Positions 36,301 to 51,000 of a DNA stretch of 64,000 nt are shown here, piece by piece; positions within the stretch are counted from its first letter, which is position 1; each line of letters opens with the position of its first letter. This stretch comes from Lagopus muta (Eukaryota > Chordata > Aves > Galliformes > Phasianidae), in NCBI RefSeq assembly GCF_023343835.1, contig NC_064447.1, positions 15,005,501-15,069,500 of the forward strand, in the 5' to 3' direction. The translations under genes were made by a program, and so were the position numbers. The notes beneath the pieces are model-generated. The model was not told the origin of the DNA, did not search any database, and worked only from the letters and a program-made list of their open reading frames with translations.

Positions 36301-39040
36301 GAATTCCAATATAAGAATTTTGTCGTCTCTGTTCTTCTTACATGCCAGAATAAACTGTGATAGCACTTCTTCCTTTTTCATTAATGCGCCTATACTTCCA
36401 TTTCTCTCATTAGCTTCAGCAGCAATCGTCCATCTTTCTAGCATTATCACATCAGGACACTTATTCCTGAGGCCTACTGTTGCTGGGGTTTTTGCATAGA
36501 TTTTTATTCACTTTAAAGATAATGAAATATTTAAGTGATGTTGCCCATTTCAGCTGCTTTTTGTCTTTTTTTTCTGTTTTTTTAATTATATGTCTTAGCT
36601 CTTTTGAATTACCTGTGTTGTATCCCCCCAGCTGTGCAAGGCAGAGCATGGGGGGAGGGAGGGAGTTTTTTTATTTGCTCAGATTAGAGCTGCCTTGTGC
36701 TGTTCTGGACCACAACGGTGGCCCTGAAATTGGTACACCTTCATTTAATCCTTATAAACCTGTCCCAAAGTTTGGGGAATCCTTGCAGTTTTCCAGAGAT
36801 ACTCAATATTATTACAAGTGGTTGCAATAATGTAGTAAAGAAGTCTGTGAGGAAGGATGGTATTTTAGTGGAACACACATAATCACAATATGAATTTTTT
36901 ATCTAGACCAAATATAAGGTCTCCTGAATTTCTTGTATTTCTACTATTTAAAATGTTTCCTTAACATCAGACAGATTTGTCATGTTGTTTTAATAACTGG
37001 CTGCTTGGTAGTATAAACACTGTCCTTGTTCTCACTTGTCAACATACTTTACACGTGTTCTTCCATGCACGTCTGCAGATTGGCATTTCAAATCCTTGAT
37101 TGAATAAATACTAAAAATTCAATATGATGCAGTAGAATAGGAAGGTATGGCTGCCACTCTGTGGTCAGAGGAGTAGTGTACTTTATGCTGGCACAGGAGG
37201 GCTACAGTTCTGGCCTGCTAGTCTTACTATCAGCTTGTTAGATGGAAACTTGCTGGGTGGACTGGAGTTTTTGGCTTCTCTTTCTCTACCTGCTGCTTCC
37301 TGGGTCCCCAGTGCTTCTAGGACCTTCTTGCCAGCCAGCAAGCTCCTGCACACAGTGTGGGGAGTCTGCGTGCATCTCCAGCGCATGTTTATTCCCCACA
37401 AATCCTGCACATTTTTCTTCTCTGTCACTCTAAAACTCAGTAAAGCCATACTGCATAGCAACTCAATTTGACTAATTATAGTTTTGGGCAATGCTATGTG
37501 CTTTATGCAAAAAGCAAGTAAAACTGCCAGCTACATGTGTCCTCAAAATTATGTGCTTCAGTCTGCAATCCTGTCTTCCATACAAACAGTATTTTTATAT
37601 AATAATAGAGGCAAAGATACACACTAAGTTTTCCAAGGGCAGGTGCCAAATATTGGGATTTTGGGTTCAAATTTAGACAGCAATTAAGGGACATGATTTT
37701 CAAATCAGCATTTCTCCGTTTGGTTTCTGCTTGACAATTTGATGATCAGGACACGAGATAAGCTGGGCATACTGGCTTTCATACAGTCAGTACCTCTTAC
37801 AAGCTCTGACACATAGGCCGGAGAGTTATTTACATGCAAAATAGCTTCAGAGCTGAGGAGCTTCAGAGGTGATAGCTCTGTTGTAAAGACAGCTGTATGG
37901 CTTCATTTCTGGTTATGATCACCGTAAAGATGTAAGGCATTCCCTCTCCTGAGAGAATTATTAACTTCAGCCTCTTTCCAGGGCCTAGATGTGTACAACT
38001 GCTGCAGTTCAGAATATTCCTGCCTTTTGCTTCTCTTAAACACTGAGTCACTGAATATAGCTTCTTCCAAAGCTCATATTTGTATATATAATAATTTTTA
38101 AAGCATAGGCTGCAGCAAATAATTACAAACCTCTGACTTAGAAGGTAGCTCTAGGAAAGCTCTATCTTTCAAAGAGAAAGCATGTACCGTAGTAAACGGC
38201 TCTTATCAAAGCATTTATTTCTCAGTAGTAAGGGCACCTCCCTATTCTGAATATTTTAACTTCTCTTCCTTCAAAAGCAGTATTGGGCTTGACAGGGAAA
38301 GATGAGTGAATATTTGGCTTCAGTAAGAGCTGAAGCTTATGCCTCCCTAGCAGCTCCACTTGTCTTTTGATTTAGATTACTAAAACTGATGTTGAGGTCG
38401 TCATGGAGATATTAACTTTCATAGCATATATTTTTAAAAGTGTGCAGTTGTTTGCATCTGAAAATCTTTTCACCTCTTTACCAAACATTCTGAAGACATC
38501 TAGTGTACAAACTTGTCCATTTTCAGTTGATACATGCTTGATTCAGCCTGACTTCTCTTCTAGGAAAAAAGCATCACAAAGCACTGCACTTGTCCTTTGT
38601 TATATCAGATATGAACCATCTTCATATAGCAGAGCTGTTGGAAATTTAGAGCCATTCTGGTAGCTTTTGTGCACAAGAAGTGATATGAATGCAAGGTTGA
38701 AATCTCTATGCAAATACACAAGCTGTCATTTATATATTTTTGAACTGAATAAAATACAGAGAAATGTCAGGTCCATAGAAGATCTTAATGCTACTGTAGA
38801 AGAAATGCTGAGTCATGGCTTGAAGCAGTGATGGAGCACCTGGTGGGAAGGCAGGGCCAACCTAGGGGAGCTCAGGTGCATGCAATGCAATGCAATGCAA
38901 TGCACTGAGTGACAGAAGGACTGGAGCCAGGATGCACCTCTTCCCAAACCTAATTTAAGGGCTGGCAGTGGAGGCAAAGGGATCCCTCTGGAGGTCTCTG
39001 TATACTTGAGGCATTCCAAAGGTAAGCAGTTTTTCTTCCC

Positions 39041-39071
<31 letters not shown>

Positions 39072-42000
39072 TTAATCTCCGCAGCTCCTACATTTGAGTT
39101 TGTCCTCATTTGCTGCAACCAAAGACTTTGCCACCCGTTATTATCACTGTCCATCACGTTGTAGTGTTACAGCTTCTTAGGAGTCACTACTTTTGGTGAG
39201 ACCTACTTATTACCATGGAAACTACTATGGATACAAAGAGCACAGTAATACTATTTGATAGAGCTACAAAGCACTATACTTCAACATAGTTACCACTAGT
39301 AGCTGTGCATTTTCACTGCTGATGAACAAGAGCCTGCGTGCTGCGTTAGTAAAAATCTTCATTACCTGGAATGTGGCTTGTCTTCTCTACTGTTAAAACG
39401 CACCACCCACTACCTCACTGCACTGCCATCCACTGTTTGTTCTACATAAATGTTCACAAGCATCAATGAATGCCCACAGGGGCCCTTTTTTCCATGGAGG
39501 AATTCAGCTCCACCCTTTGCTCCCCCCACACTTCCATGTCAGGCGCCATTCTGTCCCAGTGCCCCTCTGCTGCCATCTGTCACACAGCAACAACCTGTCA
39601 CGGAATGTTGGTGGGCAGGTTCAGCCTCTGCTGCCATCCCACCAACAGCTGCCTGTGACATCAGGGCTGACATCACAAGATAGGAGGCATTACTTTTGGA
39701 GCAGCACTCACAGCTAGAATGAATTAGGAAGACATCCAAAAAAGGAAAAAGTGGCTGGTAATGTTTATTGTCTTTCTCAAAAAATGATTTTGCAGCAGTA
39801 AATCTAGCTGTGAACTGCTTCTATTACTGCTTCTGAACTACTTGTTCAGAACCTGTTTTTTTTAAAACAAATGATCAGTAAGTTTTCTGTCCTTGAGGAA
39901 AGTACGTGTATAAGGAGATAACTTTAAAAGGTTTAATTTTAACTAATACAATAATTCTTAAAAATAAAAAAATCTCTCATGGTGAGGGCAAGAACGTGAA
40001 TGCTGATGTTTGATTTGTCCACGTAACAAGCTTACAAGCAAACAGATATTCTTTTTTTAAAAAAGGTAATCAACAGATATAAGGCTTAAAACATGGTTCC
40101 AATTTTGAGAAATGACTGCAAGCATGTCACCTATTTGCCCCCCAACTTTTTTTTAACTGGCTCTTTGGTTTAGTAACAAAAGCAAGTTTTTCTGTTTGCT
40201 TTTTTTTTGTTTTTTCAAAGCTGTCATCAGCCTGGCACAGCTGGGGAGGAGGCAGCTGTGTTCAGCTCTGGCACATGCAGCACTTCAGCTAAATCCCAAT
40301 TTCTGAATCTTTGTCAGTGGAGGTTTATAACAGAGCACAAAGTGATACAAAGAGGAACTGCAAGGCCCAAGAGTACGCAGACCTGTCATTTGTTTATAGC
40401 GATCACGCGGTTGTTTCCATCAAGAATTATCTGTCTTTTGATATCACAGCAGTTCTGATTTCATTATAAGTTAGCTAAGGAAAGAGTCCAATGCTTTTGT
40501 TAATTCCATTTTCATTGGTGGTGTTTTGACATTTTATGTTTTACTTTTATAAGATATAGTTAGTACTTCTGTTTGATATTTTGAGTAGTATTTTAACCTG
40601 CAATTTATATCTTATCTGTACTTTGATAATCCATCTCTTGGGTTAGATGTTAACCAGATTGCAGTTGTCATATTAGTTCTTTTTAAGGTTCTGCTTGGAT
40701 TAAAGCTTAGAGTTAAAGAACTCTCTTTTTAACTTGTTTTTTTTTCTATGTGAAAATCTGCATTTTCCTTCAAAAAGAATGCATTTGCAACTCCTCTGAG
40801 GTTTGGGACACTTGTATGATAATGATGAAAAAGTGAGAGTGAGTAATTTAGAAATCCAGGATATGATTATGCTTTATTTTTCGCATTTTCTTTGTATGTA
40901 ATTTAGAGAGTAATTTTCCCTTCTCAATAGATAAAATAGAGGAAAATCAAGGCCCTTCTGATGGCTGATATACATAGGCAAAAGAAATCTAAATCTGTAA
41001 GTTATGATGCCCTCCACTTGCTCTTGTCTCCATAGGTTTCTTGCCCTACCTTACATCCTTTCTCCCCATTGGAGCCATCTCTGGCTCACCAATTTCAGAG
41101 GTAGATTCAATTGATGCACCACTTCTTTGGGGGAAGATTCTCAGCCATACTGGTTGGGAACTCGATCAGTTCACAAAGGAATTCAGGAAGTACAAGAATG
41201 GCATGAGGCCAGAAGGTGAGGGTTCCTTGACAGAAGCTGGAATCTTCCCACTACATAATCAAGGGATAGGTAAATTGGCTGTAGTCAGCTTGGTAACTTT
41301 ACCCTTACAGTGCCTGCCTTGACTGTCAGCTGAGCAAGGCCTTGCAGAGGCAGAGTTCTTAGGTCAGGGCAGGCAGGCAGTGGGGATGTGCATGTGTACT
41401 CAGTCATAATAAGGAATCCTTTTTGCCATGTTAGGTTAAACTTGCTACTAGACATTTGGTTATGTTCACCCACATTGTTTTTCCTGTAGCAAACCATGAC
41501 ATAGTAATGTCTATGCCAAGATTTGCGGAAGTGGTAGGCAAGTAGTACTGAGAAAAAGACCAAAAAGGAGGTTTAGAGGCAGCAACAGCATAAGCACCAC
41601 TTGCTGGGCACTTCCACCCTATGCTGTAGACACTTTTGCCATGCAGATGACTGAAAAGGACTTCTCAGTAAATGACTGGAGAGAAAGTTCTCTGGAATGC
41701 AGCATCCTTGTATCAGGCTGGCAGTCATCTTCTCCATGAATTTATGGTACTAGCTTTGATTGTTAAAAAAAAAGTCCATTAACCTCACTGGAATTTCCAT
41801 CTTTTGGAAGACAACACAGAATTGGAATTCTGGACTGATGCAGCAGCGGTTCCAGCCAGACGTGTTTGTCTGGCAAGGGCTGACAGCCACTTGATGCCAG
41901 GAAACACTTTGGGTTCCCTTCCTTGTGCTGACACAAGGCACAACTGGGGGTGCCACCTACTAATGCCAGTATAACTTCTCCTCCCCTAATTCAGATTAGT

Positions 42001-45000
42001 AGATTAATTGGTTGCTATTATTAATTGACTGAATAATTTGAACTATTTCAGGGAGAAAACTGATGAGAGTGTAGGTGAAGGGTTGTCTCAGATACAGTTG
42101 CAGACAGCATACATTGCAGTGCTATGGTTTGGGGCAAACTGTTTCAAATTCTTTTTATAGCTAGGGCATCTAAAAAAAAATCTAAATCCAACACTTTGCT
42201 GTAGAGGCCCTCTCTGGAATACCAAAGTAAACTGCAGTGTGGATTAAGAGCAAGAGGATTATTTCTTCAGCAGAATAATCTGTGAATTGTGCTTACGCTG
42301 ACTAAAGCCAGCTTCTGCAAATGCTTTAAAATTGCACTCTTTCTTGAAATCTGCTCTTTCAGTGAGCGAAGGCAGGTTGCCTTTACTCCTTTAATAATGC
42401 AAGATGGAGCACTCGAAGTGTTAAGGTAGCGATATAACCTACAGGAGGAAGATGTGATGTCAACATCTCTGCAGCGGCACGCCTCTGTGCTCCTGCTCAC
42501 ATAGCTTCCAAAAACGATAGCCCAGAAAGCTGTGGAAAATTGTAGGCAACTGTACCAGCTCTCACTTTTTTCTTTTTCCTAAGAGCCAAACTGGCCTTTA
42601 TGCGCTATTAATTTATTAAATTGTTTATCTTAGGGCAAGACTGTATTTACAGAACCTAACGTGAAAACAGCATAGTGTAGCTTGGGATTTAAAAATGTCA
42701 CTGCACATAATGTCAGGATAAATGGAACAGAAATGAATCTAAATTCCATCTACCCTGATGCTTCCCAAATTACTTTTTTAATCTGCTTCCAGCCAACCCT
42801 CTTAAGAAATATACCTGGCAAATAAAAATGTTCTTCATAATCATTGGGGACATTAAATATTAGTTAGCCTTGTCCCAAAGACAATAGAGACACTGCTTTT
42901 CTTCTTCCTACCTTAATCACTGTAGGTATCTTATTTTGAAGTTGTTTTCACCTTCCACCAAGGAAAGGTCAAGCTGGAATATAACTGTCTTAAAATAATC
43001 TTTACATAGTAGGATTTCTTAGACTCTTTGGACAAAGACCTTGTTTCCCATTTTGAGCAATCTTTTTTCTGCAATAGAACACTGAATGTGTCTCCTTGTT
43101 GCTATAGAAATAGTATTGCATTAAATGAGGGAACCAGTGCCCTGCTGTCAACAAATCTAGTCTCTGGAGCTTGAATTTCACCACTGGGAAGATGTATACA
43201 CAATTCTACAAATTATTTCTGCAACTTATGCATAAATGTCTCTATACTCTGAAACTGTTATCTAAATTTCCCAAAGTGATAGCAAGTGGAGTAGCATGGT
43301 ATAATCTGTTTACTCATCTCCTAATTAAGACTTCCCCTTCATCTTTTCCCCATCTCCCTCCCACACAGAATATATTTTTGTATTTATAGACTGAAATTTC
43401 CAGTTCTTTACATAGGAAGGTGAGGAGAAGCAGGGCAAGCAGCTTTCTCACCAGGCTCCCTGACCCACAGACAGCAAGAAATACTGGATTTAATCTTTTT
43501 TTTTTTAAACCCAGCTCCTCCAAGTAACTCAAGATGTTACTTGCCCTGTTATTTTGTTTTCCAGCACTAATAAGGATTTTTTGAAAGGATGGCCCAAACT
43601 CACCATCCACCTTGTACATTAAAAATCCCACATACCCACCTGTTTTCCTCTAGTTCCAAGACACGCCATATACCCAGTATTTCTAAGTTACACTGAGATT
43701 TTGCTCCGAAACCTTTCTATTCTTTCATAAGTTAAAGATGAGCACTGTGGATTCCCTTCCCTCGAACCAACACAACACATATTAAATCTCACACTTGTCT
43801 TTACATTTACATGTATGGATGTGATATTTTTCAGTAATTTTTTAAGTGTCAAATTCTACTAATTCTAGTAATAGCAATAAAGTACAAGGTGTATCTTTTG
43901 GAAATAGAAAAGGAATTGAAGTCTTTACTAAAAACAGCTACCAAGGGTAAGTATTTCTCAACATTAATCATAAGAATTTTGAAGAAATATGGATAAAAAT
44001 GCATTTTGTCTGGTACATTTTTTGACAGGAGTCCCTGCATTGCATTTCAGTATATAATACATATATGGAGTTATGAAACTAGAACATGGACTTGTAAGCA
44101 AATGTGTAATTCTGATGTCAGAGTTCCTGTAAAATTCCTCTAATTTCTTCGTTAACAAATGCAGTTATTTTTTGTGAAACATGCTTATTAGAAAACGGTT
44201 TTGTCATAAAGAAGTCACCACAAGACAGTAATTCCATTTTTGCTGTTAAAGTAGTTCTTGTAATGAAAAAATGAATAAATTTGTTTGTGCAACCATAAAA
44301 TATAAACCACATCTTAACCTGTTTCTTTCCTTGTGTAAAGCTGACTCACACCATACAATGTGGCTGCATTTTTCTCCAGATTGTCAGACTATAGATGACA
44401 AGAACTGGCCTGCCAAAGCTTTTCATGCAAAACATTGAATATGAGGACATCTACTGCTGTGTGATCTGTTGGTTCCTCTCCAGAGCGTTACTTAATGAAA
44501 ATTTCAGAGAATGGCTGAGTAATTGATAAAGGAGGGGGGAAAAAAACAGGAAGGAAGGGGCTGTGCGAAAATATAAAGTGAAGATATATTCCCTATTCTG
44601 TATCATTACAAACCTAATACTGAATATTTTCTTACTGTATATGGTATTTCCATTAACAAAAACAAACACTGAAGGTAGGAGAAGATAGCATGAACAGTAA
44701 AACGTGGTTTTGTGGTGTTTTCTTTTCTGTAGGAACCCAGTGGAGAAAGGACCAAGAGCAAGATTTAAAGAGCGTTCTGAAAAACACTGACCAGGACATC
44801 CCGTTGGTATTTGTCAGTGGAAATCATGATATTGGCAATACTCCAACAAGAGAAACAATAGATAATTATTGCAAGAGTTGGGGAGATGACTACTTCAGCT
44901 TTTGGGTAGGAGGTGTTTTCTTTCTTGTGCTGAATTCTCAATTGTACTTCGATTCTTCCAAATGCCCAGAGTTAAAGCAAGCTCAGGACGCATGGCTAAA

Positions 45001-48000
45001 TGGGCAGCTGGCTGCTGCCAGAAAACATAAATGCAAGCATGTAATAGTGTTTCAGCACATTCCTCTGTTTTTGAGAGAGCCTGATGAAGACCATGATTAT
45101 TTCAACTTGGAAAAATCAGTTCGACATGAGATAATGGAGAAGTTCCATAAAGCAGGTAATTTCTTGAGTTCTCCTTTCTCTGAATTTTTGCTTCCAATTG
45201 TTAGTGGCTACAGTGCCAGGAAAACAACAACAACAAAACTTGCATAGTACTGTTTTCAAGAAGTTTGGGGTACTGTTTATAAGACTGGTTCCTCTTAGGT
45301 CAAAATTATCAACCAAACCCTAACATCTGTCAAAAGAACCCAAAGTAGTTTAAAACTTTGGAAAGAAAAATAAGTGAGAAACTTTTAAAAGATGTAGCAC
45401 AGATTTCACTTTGCAAGTACTGGCGAATACTAGACAACCTGATTTTTTTTTTTTTTTTTTTTTTTTCTGCTTAAGGAATGGAAGATCAGGTATTGCCATA
45501 TGACAAAAGTACAGATTCCCCCCCCCCCCCCCATAAAACAGAAACAGAATTCAGAATTACCTTGCAGTCTGTTTTCTCTCCCAGTGAGCCAATTTTATAG
45601 CATCATCCAGATTTATTCAGTGCTAAAGAGTCTTGCTCTGCTAAGATCCACCCTCTTTTTTATCTGTTCCTAATAGAGGTCACTTCTGGGAATAAAAGGC
45701 AGGTAGAGCATGCTTTGAATGAGAATACTGTAGCAAATCCCTTAGCTTTGTGTGATGAAACTTGAATGCCATGGAGACAGGTACACTGTGCAGCCACCTC
45801 TCCACATTGTTCCCACTGTTTCCTGCTAATTGCTTTCATGTTTCTGAAGTGTGCTAGTCCCTCAAGATTTCCTGCCAGCCTGTCATCACTGCATCAGTGT
45901 CATTTTCTCTGTATCTATGAAAGAACAAGTTATTTGGATTACCAAACAATGGAAATTGCATATGATATTGTTCCTAATTTACCATGTAATTGTTAAGCCA
46001 GAACTCATCCAGAGCCAGTCTAATTTTCCAAGCTATGAATTTCCTCCTGTTTCCAGTCAGTCAGGCCAAAATTCATAAATATCTGAGGGCTCTTCAGGAG
46101 ACTGACATCTCGAGATTCCAGACTTAGAAGATTGCTCTTTTCCCACAAGGAGACATGCTGAGCATACCTTATATTTTGTATTAAGATATTATAAAGAAAT
46201 CATTTTTGGTCACGAGTATTTTGATTAGGAATTTTGGTTTTATTACACAAAAAGGGAGATTGTGTCTTCTTTATTTCAAGAAGTCTTTCACTTCCTGCTC
46301 TCGCACTCTCCACCTCTCCCTTTGCTGCTTGTCATGATGCTGTCTTGCAGTGTTTCCAACCACTTTGGCAGACCAGCATGTAGTTTTGAAACATTTCAAT
46401 ATAGTTCATATATTATGTATATTTGTGTATATTTTAGGGCTTGTTGGCTTTGGGAACACACTGTTAGTAGGGTGCGCGTTGTATTTCCATTGTTAATAAC
46501 ACAGGATCAGACCTGGTGCTATCCCAGTTATCAAGACTTTGTGTTGATACTTTTAAGTTTATGGTATCAAACATGGAGCCACCACGCACAGAGAGAAAGA
46601 TAGAGGGACAGATGGGGAAGAAAGGACAATCTAAGGATTTCAGTCTTTCCATAAACTAAGCCAAATGGGTCTTTTGGGAAATAACAAATACTTGAAGTAT
46701 GGTGGTGTTACATGGAGGCTTCAGAGGTATGCAACTTCAGGAAACAACTGTTCTAAATTCTGAGCCCAAATCATATGTAAGTGGTTAGAATAGAATAACT
46801 ACACACTGCAGAATGTTTTTGGTTCAAGTATGCCCTCAATGCAAGCAGAGATAAAAGACTAGCTGTACAGGCTACATCTGGTACAAAGTACTGAATTACA
46901 TTCTCACATTAGAAGTGTCCTTAACAGTTGAAGTACTTAAAAGAGAAATTCATGTCCTTGTGATAATTATTTACTAATTGAAAATCTGACACTTGTAAAT
47001 ATGTATTACTACTACACAAAGTTAACCTATATTTCTAATCAGCATGTCTAAATAATTTTACTAATCGCATTTTTTTTCAAATCATTATAACAAGTAATGT
47101 CCCTGGAAAAAAACGATGTCAGAGATAGTGAAAAGCTACTCTGTTGAGAGCACAGTTTATCATTTGAGAATACATTTGTGAAAATGTATTTCTGTAACTA
47201 CTAAATGTTTAGCCTCAGTTGTCAAAGGTTGTGTGAACAATTTTTTGAATGAGGGTGAGGTCTGCTCTTCTATGTGAAATGCATATTCAGTTCTTAAGAA
47301 TTTTATAGTGATGTTATAAAGAAGTGTGCTTTGTAGGGGAAAAAAAAGGAATCCAGGTACTAGTCTAGCTGAAAATCTGATCTGTGTGCCAGATGTACTC
47401 CTTCTCATATATCTCATCCAAGTGTAGTTTAATTAGCCCATTGCAGCCATTTTCTATGACCAGAAAGGTATGTGTGTTTTTGCTGAGCTACGGACGATTT
47501 TTTAAAGAGTTGTTGCCTGTGAGTCATTGCTGAGACACTGAAAATCCTTAGTACATAATCCTTAGTAGTCACACAACATAGTAAAAACCCTAATTATGCA
47601 AAACATGAGGGCTGACCTGAAAGTTATGCCTCCTGTTTTATTACATCAGCCCTGATGTCAGCGGCATCTGTTGGTGGGATGGCAGCAGAGGCTGAACCTG
47701 CCCACCAACATTCCGTGACAGGTTGTTGCTGTGTGACAGATGGCAGCAGAGGGGCACTGGGACAGAATGGCGCCTGACATGGAAGTGTGGGGGGAGCAAA
47801 GGGTGGAGCTGAATTCCTCCATGGAGAAAAAAGGGCCTCCAATGACTTCCATCAATAGTTGCTCGGTCTCCATAAATGTTCACAGTGGCTGTGAGCCCAG
47901 GGGGGTGTAGGTGAGTGTTTCAACAGTGGCAGTCACTTTCACTGGTGCAGATTTTTACAAGCGCTGCCTGCAGGCTCTTGTTCATCCGTAGTGAAAACGC

Positions 48001-51000
48001 ACCCCTAATGGTGGTATTATGTTGAAGAATAGTGTTTTGTAGCTGAGAATTGCTGTATCAAATAGTGTTACTGAACTCATTATGTATGCTGTAGTTTCCA
48101 TGGAAATACATAGGAGGCATCACTTTCAGAGCAGCCCACAAACAAGTTTAAGATCTTGGCTGAATAAAACCGAGGTTGATAGCTCCTTTATCACCAACAA
48201 AACTGATAAAAGAATTCATCGTTCAGAGCAAGATGATGAATACAGGTTGGCTATCAACGCAAGAGTCTTGTTTCAGAATTACAAGATAATGCATATAAAA
48301 TAATGGAAGGAAGATCCTCATAGCATCCAGCTTTTTTAATTGAAAAGTTATAAATTCAGCTAAATGTCATCAAAGTAATTTTTCAGATGTGATGGAAAAC
48401 ACTTGAATTCATACGTGCAGGAAAAAGTAACTTTACTATATGTCTTTTTTCATTACATGTGGTGATTCTAAATGCTGTAACTTCTAACATTTTTACTCAT
48501 TAAAAGAGCATAATAGCTTCATGCTCCTCTTAGATTTTTTTATTTTACATAAGAGTGATATTACAGGGAGAAGCAGCTTTCTGAACATCATCAGCTGAGA
48601 TATATTTGAGTACCAAATTAAAGCAAGGAGTGTTACCAGACAACTTGTACTGTGTTTCGCTATTTGTTGTGTAATCAGAATAGACAAGGGGTAATATTTT
48701 CTTCTTCTTGCCACTGATGCCTTGATTTTGGTAAAGCCTATACACCAAGTGAGTAATCTTAGTACTCGCTCATGTCACTTTGTCAGTATTTAAGATAACG
48801 TAGATTTACGTATTTGAGCTTCAGTGTCTAGAATTACTATTATAATGAAATTATATATATATGTATGTGTTCATGCTACAGGCAAAGTGACCAAATTTGA
48901 TGTATTTTATTTATCTGCATAAGAACATTGTTTTTTAAACCGTGCCCTAGGTATGACAACATAACACATAGGTAGATGCAGACTTGTTTTTTTTTTTCCA
49001 GAAATTCAGCAAGGAAATACTGCAAAACATTTATTTAGCATAATTCATAATGAGAATAAATAACATTTGTTCTTAGATAAATGAATGTTTGAAGTTTGTT
49101 TTCTCCTCTGGGCTGTAGTTTTGATTGGTAAAAACTTTTTCTCAATCTTTAAGAGCACACAGCAAGCCAGGGTAGTCCGGGGTTTCTATCAGATATCTTA
49201 GAAAGTTTGGCTTTCAAATTGAGAAAGTAACAGAATCAATAAATAAATTCCACTGACAGGCCACATAAGGCATTCATGAAGATTAATCCAGAGCATGGAG
49301 TGACCTTCTCCAGATTGCACCCACAGTGGCTTATTTAGCCATCCAAGGTCTGCAGTCACCCTCTGGCTGTGCTCGCTGCCTCTTCTCTGGTTACACAGAA
49401 GACACGAGTGCGGATAAGGGCCTTTTCTAGATAACTGCATTCAGTGTTGTCCTACATAAAACTTTTGTCATAGATAAATTTTGCAGACTAGAACCCCAAG
49501 GAAATGTTATGAAGCTGTGTTAGGGGAAGGCAAGCTGGATATCAGGAAAAGCTTTTCATTAGAGGGTGATCAGGCAATGGAACAGCCTCCCCAGGGCAAT
49601 AGTCGTGGCTCTAAGTTGCTGGAGTTTGAGGTGCATTGGGGTGGTCCTGTCTGGAGCCAAGGGCTGGAATAGATGACCCTGGTAGTTTCTTTCAAACCCA
49701 GGATATTCTGTGGTTAATGTTTATCTCCCACTTTCATCAGTTGCATCAAGCTCTGGATTTTTTTAAATTGATAAAGCAAGTTTAAGGACGTTTTCCTGCA
49801 AGTTTCTAGGGTCACAATCACTAACAATGTCATGTTTTTTACTAAGATTCTTGTGGTGCTGCGAACCATAATTCTACATTTCAATTCTGTATTATTCAGA
49901 GAACACCTCTGATGAAGAAGGTAGAATAATACAGAGCTTCTAAAAGGCTACATAAAATAATTTCATAATGTTGCTATTTGAGGCTTGGAGGGGTTACAAA
50001 ACAAAGGCTGCTTATGCCCTGACACACCTACCAGATGGAATATTTCCTTCTCATAAAGGTCTGTTAGTGGGATCGGGATCTTTGTAGAGCAGAGTCTGAG
50101 AACTACCCGAGCACTGAACAGTCCCGTTAACAGAGCTGTGACTGGTGCTTCACATCTTGTTTGTTGCTGTATTACCTCCCTGACAGATAGGGTGATGTGA
50201 GGGCTGTGAGGCGATGAGATAAAAATCAGTTTAATATTACAAGAGAGACTTTGCTTACAAAGACTACCAAATATTATCATTTGTTTTGTAGCACTGGAGG
50301 CTTGAAAAAATGATATACACCACTTGCCCAGGGGAGAGAAAAGAGGTGCAGCAAAAAGTGCCTGTGGTTAATGTGTGCTCTTGTAGGGAAGCTGAAAGGA
50401 CATCATTTTGGAGTGCAGAATTGTTCTGAGAACAGATACTACTGTTGAACCAACCACATTGTTCAGCAGTCTAAAAAGGGAAAGGAATAAAGAAAAGTCC
50501 GTTTGTGCCTGATGCTCTGGGGAAGTGCTCAAGATCAGTTTATTCTTGTGAATTAAATGGTTGTATATGCCAGAAACACTACCTGTTAAAAATACATATC
50601 TACACGTAGAAGCATGTGGATATATGCGCACACTCCAAGTCTCTTACCGAAGTTTGGGGTATAGTAGTTCTTTGCTTGGATTTGTTTTACTGCTTGTAAA
50701 AACTCTGGAAGGGTACCAAAGAGTGCTGATAAGTTTCAGGTGTTTCAGAGAGTTTGGTTTAATTTCCTTACAGAACTGCTTCTCCATGTTTTTGTTTCCA
50801 TTTTGACTCTACTGCTGCTCCTATCTGGCTCCTGCAATTTGGGGAAAAATTCATAAATGTTCAGCTTTGCCTAATATGTATTCTTTCTTCAGCCCATGAT
50901 TGGTTTGACCAGGGAAGCTAGTGATTTTTTTTAAATAGGCATAATTCTCCTTTAAACTGATTTTTGCCACTTAACTTAAATAGCTAACGTAAAAGCAGAG

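Larger units (their letters stand above)
31438..44732 (+). other. CPPED1: CPPED1 intron 2
   Basis: About 13.3 kb. It contains an A-run at about 33170-33187, an old CR1 piece (about 34520-35240), a 20-bp perfect palindrome (35836-35855), one copy of an unnamed dispersed repeat (about 38796-39172) with a T-run insert, and a mariner copy (about 39185-39705). The remaining sequence is AT-rich without a supported feature. An open frame at 36480-36830 is unrecognised and probably chance. Confidence 0.7.

Noticed and set aside
36480..36830. 116-codon open frame in CPPED1 intron 2
   Set aside because: The C-terminal part looks protein-like at first sight, but I recognise no family and no exon boundaries.
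38876..38905. Regular short repeats resembling a CRISPR-like array
   Set aside because: Five-base units without spacers; a microsatellite inside a dispersed repeat, in an animal genome.
39450..39717. Overlapping small frames, repeated at 47624-47883
   Set aside because: They lie inside the mariner copies, and their similarity to each other comes from the shared 158-bp block, not from coding constraint.
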